From: Mesostigma viride
Taxonomy: Eukaryota; Streptophyta; Mesostigmatophyceae; Mesostigmatales; Mesostigmataceae
Direction: 5' to 3'
DNA: 64,000 nt
NCBI GenBank assembly: GCA_009746045.1
Contig: RPFO01000078.1
Coordinates: forward strand, 1,211,107 to 1,275,106
Positions within the stretch are counted from its first letter, which is position 1. Each line of letters starts with the position of its first letter. The translations under genes were made by a program, and so were the position numbers. Positions 52,850 through 64,000 of this stretch are shown here, piece after piece. The notes under the pieces were generated by a model that saw only the letters and a program-made list of their open reading frames with translations, did no database searches and was not told where the DNA came from.

Positions 52850-54500
52850 CGGGTAGGCACAAGCTCCAGCCCCAGTTCACGACGCTGCACACTGCGGCGC
52901 AAGGCTTCGGAAACGCATGCTGCACTTGCCTCCCGCCTTAACCAGGTGGAGGGCAAGTGCGGCGTGCTCATGAAGAAGCTTGAGGCCATCACCGCCCACA
53001 CCGAGGCCCTGGCCACACAGGTCCCCAAGATAGCGGAGCAGACGGCCACCATTGCATCCCAGCCACCCCGGCAGGATGCTGGTGACCTCCCGCCGCTCTC
53101 CTACGCGGACCTGCTGCGGTCAGCGACCGCCTCCACCACCGACGCCATCGCCACGAAGCTCCAGGAGCTGGAGGACCACCGCCAGGCCCAGCAACGCGGG
53201 AGGTCACCGACCGCGAGCTCGCCGCGAGTGCCGAGTGGTGCTACGTCGCTTCCCCCAGAAGCCAGGTGAGACGTCAACCTCCCTTGCTGACAAGCTCAAG
53301 AACCAGCTTCTTACCCTCATGGGCCTGGTAGGTGAGGTAGTAGAACTGCGTGGGTGCCACCGCCTTCCCCACTCACGGGACAAGGCGGCTCCCCCACCAG
53401 TCCTGCTCACCTTCCCCTCCCCTGAGGATAAGCAGCGGTTCCTCTCTCGTCGCAAGAGGTTGCACGACCTCGCCTGGACTCTGGATGACGACCTGACCCC
53501 CGCTCAGCAACAGCAGCGACGCGACCTGTGGCAGGAATACCTCCGCCATAAGCAGGCCCCCCAGAAGCCCAAGGTGTACTGGAGGGGCGGGGACCTGATG
53601 ATCAACCACAAGATGTGGACGCCCCCAGCGGGCTAGTAGCAATAGCCCTAGCTTGTATCCATTGGAGTCACTGCCGCTAAGGCAGCCATGCTTACAGTGT
53701 AGTCAGTAGCCATGCTTACAGTGTAGTTAGAATGTTGCCTAGCTGTGCCAACATACCTAGTCACGTGCCGCCAACGCACGGCACACAACCAGCCATAGCC
53801 TTAGCCTAGTCCTCGTACTCGTACAGCCATGCTACGCCCTGGCTATTCTGATTTTCTGATTTGGCACGCCGCAAAGGTGAAAACCATTTGCGTTCAGTGC
53901 CGGTCCGCGGAAAACGCGGAAAAACGCGATCTGCAAATGAATCCAGGCCGGAATCGAACTGGGGACCTCTCGCACCAATTTTGCTGACTATAGGACGGAC
54001 GTCTCCGGATCCTAAGGCATCGCCAACTGACACCTACAGTCATCAGCAAAAGTTCTCCTTTCCGGGGAGTGATGCAAGCCTTTCGGATTTGGTACTAGAT
54101 AAATCATTCGAGATCTGTGTGTAGGAGTACTACACACGTGTCTGCACTCGAGACTTGTTCAGTCTCGAACCGTGAGACGGGCTGAACACGGCTGGAACCC
54201 TCTTGAGAAGGGGGCGTAGCCGGTACTATCGAGATCACTTGTCCATGCTCATGTTCAGATCACTTGCCCATGCTACTTGTTATGCCACGCTCACATGGGT
54301 CTTATTGCACCCACAGTTTGCAGGATCGGTAGCATGTCCTTTTAGCTAGCGCGCCCAAATGCAGCTGTGGCATGCCTTTGGCATGAAGGAGACTGGGGGT
54401 CTCTGCCCTTTCTCCTGTTGTGCACACACAGGGATTAAAAGCACTTCGGTGCTCCGTGACTCCCCAACGGGAGCACGTGTTTTAATTAATTAATTAATTG
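52850..54500 (+). mobile_element. LINE family B ORF1-only element, second full copy
   Basis: ORF1 runs from about 52855 to the stop at 53636. The first part (LNQVEGKCGVLMKKLEAITA coiled-coil-like, then LPPLSYADLLRSA) is in one frame. An extra C near 53196, by comparison with the copy at 19.9 kb, shifts it. The rest is clean: CRVVLRRFPQKPGE, GCHRLPHSRDKAAPPPVLL, LDDDLTPAQQQQRRDLWQEY and KVYWRGGDLM, an L1 ORF1p-like RRM plus C-terminal domain. The 3' UTR starts at 53637 with no ORF2. A SINE candidate interrupts it, and it ends with the UUCG-type mini-hairpin AGCACTTCGGTGCT, the GTGCTCC...GGGAGCAC stem and a (TTAA)n tail at 54480-54499. Confidence 0.78.
53853..54240 (-). mobile_element. tRNA-like SINE candidate, contiguous copy
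   Basis: The 3' UTR of the surrounding element is interrupted here relative to 20.5 kb (CTGGCTAT... resumes as ATGTTCAGATCACTTGCCC). It matches 14532-14745 joined to 15297-15477. Minus-strand CCCCAGTTCGATTCCGG is the B-box-like core. The right edge shows a tandem GATCACTTGYCCATGCT, so the boundary is approximate. Confidence 0.5.
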
Positions 54501-55620
54501 CGGGTGCCCAGGGGGCCTTCATGACATCCATGGCGCAGTGGGAGTCTGCTGCTGCAGGGCCAAGAGATGTCGGACACCCCCCGCAACGCCCATATCCCAT
54601 GGAAATCATTCTCGTCACAGCAGGTACACTAAGCTAGCTCGTCTGTGTGACGAGAAGCTGGTTTTCCACAGGCCCTCGGTGAGCAGTGTTTCCCAAGTTG
54701 CATAATTGAGAGTCTCACCATGGCCAGGCAGGGTAATGCATGTAGCAATTCTTTGCCAAGAACGATCTCGAGGATCTCAGCACATGCAATGCTCCGGAGT
54801 AAGCAATGCCCATTCAAAAAGGCAGAACCGCCTGTGAAAAAGGCGGAAGCGGCGGACTGCAAAATCACGTCTGGCTGGTGCCTCGAGCGCGCTTGGGCGC
54901 ATATGGGCGACGATCGACCTTGGCAACGAATTCGATCTGTGTGGAGGCGCGAGGTAAACCGGAGGGGAGAGCTCATGGATCAGCGTGAGATGATTGGCAC
55001 CCCAAGGAGTTGCTGTTGGCTGTGAGGCCCAGAGAGCTGTTTGTTAAGACTGCGTTTGGGTGTCTATTAATTAATTAATTGGGTGGCATGGTCTGAACTT
55101 TAAATAGAATCTGCGTGATAGCCGTAGCCGATTAGACTAGCAGATGCGAATCGGATGCAAGAAGTCCGATTTCGGGCCCTGATGTGAAAGTTCTGAGCTC
55201 CACCGTCCGCCATGTCGCGGTACATGGCTTGTAGCTCGTGGCGCCCTATAGGGGTTAGTTAGATAGATTCCATCTCCGTAGGGCTTGATGAAGTGCCAAA
55301 CCATGAATTGCGCCATGCGTGCCAGCATGCTAGTGCCTACATTAGGCGCACCCCGCCGTCCGTCCGTATGGGTACCATCAAGCCGTCGCTCGGTAGCGGC
55401 TGGCCGGCAGTTACTGCGGCGGCAGTCTTAGTACCGGTGCATGAGTCAGTCAGTGACCCTTGTCGATGTAGTACCGGCCAGGACTTCCCATACCGGTCAA
55501 TACCGGGTATCGGTAGTATCAGACTCCGTACCGCTACCCAAGGTATGGCGGGTAGTACCTCAGTGTACCGGATGCCAATCCTATCCTCCCAATTGATCTG
55601 GAGGCTGCATGATGACTCAC
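54500..55620. other. Intergenic, no gene recognised
   Basis: Contains an isolated TTAATTAATTAATTG at about 55066-55080 (possible LINE tail) and overlapping short frames on both strands around 54630-55025 without recognisable features. Confidence 0.45.
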
Positions 55621-55830
55621 ACATAGAAACAGCAGGAGGTTGTAATGGAGGATACAACCCCCTAAGTCGGTGGGGGTGCATGACACGGGTGACCAAATGT
55701 GGTAAAAATAGTGATTCGGGCCGGGGTGACCACCACCCCACAACGAGAGGTTAGATATGGACCCGTCCCCTTCCGCCCATTCAATTGAGGGTTATGCGCA
55801 CATGACGCAGTTGATTAATCCTTCGACTGC
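55620..55830 (+). repeat. Diverged LINE family A 3' end
   Basis: ACCCCCTAAGTCGGTGGGGG, then GTGACCAAATGTGG, GATTCGGGCCGGGGTG, ACTGAGG-like and GCGCACATGACGCAGTTGAT: the same order as younger family A ends but clearly older. Confidence 0.55.
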
Positions 55831-55977
55831 ATCAACTATTGCATCGGTGGGGCTTCCTAGTACTAGTTCCTTGGCATCTTTGGCAAGTTGTTCAGTGAAA
55901 GTTCTGTCATGGTCAAGCACTGTTTTTTTATATGCGTTTTTCATGCCAAGAGTCATGCCATCCCAAGCAAAGATCAT
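55792..55977 (-). other. Unassigned minus-strand ORF, 61 codons
   Basis: Reads MIFAWDGMTLGMKNAYKKTV then LDHDRTFTEQLAKDAKELVL and ends VEGLINCVMCA. Composition is protein-like and a CAG/AG acceptor-like site precedes it, but the end overlaps LINE-derived sequence. It could be a pseudogene exon. No family recognised. Confidence 0.25.
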
Positions 55978-56036
55978 CTCTGTGCCAGCTAGCCATCGCT
56001 ACAGAGGGGTTAATATAACCGGATCGCGGCCGCGCT

Positions 56037-63665
<7,629 letters not shown>

Positions 63666-64000
63666 CTGTTGTGGGTACAGCCGGCAGAAGTACAGGCAGA
63701 TATGGGAACTAAGAACGTTGTGCGTCTTCTTTTGAAAAACATAAAAAAACCCCTACAGTAATGATTAACAGCGGCAACAATGATGTGGTAGTCCACAAAA
63801 AGTTTCAATGCAAATCTCTCATTGGGTAAAGAAACGGACTAAGAGGCACGACGAGTGAAAGACGTGGGGGTGACATAGCATCCACCGACAGGAATTGCAT
63901 ACACCATACAGGTATCACACGGAGTACAGCGAATGCTACGTAGGGCCATGCAAAGAGTAAAGTCGTTTACAGGCCAGCCTTCAAATAGTCTAGCAGCATG
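63666..64000. other. 5' intron of the AP endonuclease gene, no exon recognised
   Basis: The minus-strand sequence upstream of the CAG acceptor at 63666-63668 shows no SAP-like or other conserved block, so the preceding exon is probably beyond the window. Confidence 0.5.

Noticed and set aside
53990-54060. Functional tRNA gene on the minus strand
   Set aside because: The B-box-like core is good but the T-stem has mismatches and no proper acceptor stem is present; treated as SINE-derived.

Overview
This is a nuclear window from a eukaryote, most likely a flagellated green-lineage microalga. The genes carry spliceosomal introns with GTGAGG/GTGCGC/GTGGGT-type donors and acceptors preceded by long C- or pyrimidine-rich runs. 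Gene content points the same way: a plant-type organellar phenylalanyl-tRNA synthetase, a SAP-domain AP endonuclease like plant ARP, a BTL-like mitochondrial carrier, an A9/Ig-like protein, a FAR1-type zinc finger protein and a sperm-tail PG-rich (STPG) flagellar protein. I cannot name the species. No prokaryotic operon, CRISPR array or rRNA is present.

Layout. 1-2.8 kb: LINE debris. 3.1-8.8 kb (-): a complete four-exon amidohydrolase whose three introns each hold their own minisatellite. 10.1-11.8 kb (+): single-exon FAR1-type DNA-binding protein. 12.5-22.3 kb: a graveyard of nested non-LTR retroelements (three tail families), an ORF1-only L1-like element, and a TTAA-flanked DNA transposon inserted in it. 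23.8-29.9 kb (-): ten-exon STPG protein. 32.5-34.3 kb (+): single-exon A9/Ig-like protein with three internal repeats. 34.3-37.1 kb: repeats. 37.1-46.3 kb (-): ten-exon organellar PheRS. 47.4-51.0 kb (+): two-exon mitochondrial carrier with giant loops. 51.6-56.0 kb: LINE fragments and a second ORF1-only element. 56.0-63.7 kb (-): AP endonuclease, 5' end outside the window, with a 1.3-kb inverted-repeat element in one intron.

The genes are unrelated housekeeping or accessory functions and not a pathway. The most striking pattern is in the introns. At many exon borders in all four intron-rich genes, the exon edge together with its splice site has degenerate copies ('echoes') in the adjacent intron, sometimes in regular tandem. 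Introns are also enlarged by minisatellites, including a 1.56-kb pure pyrimidine tract (sense strand) ending about 6 nt before a 3' splice site. Exon models were built by hand from conserved protein blocks plus matching splice phase. Every junction given keeps frame, but none has been tested against transcripts.
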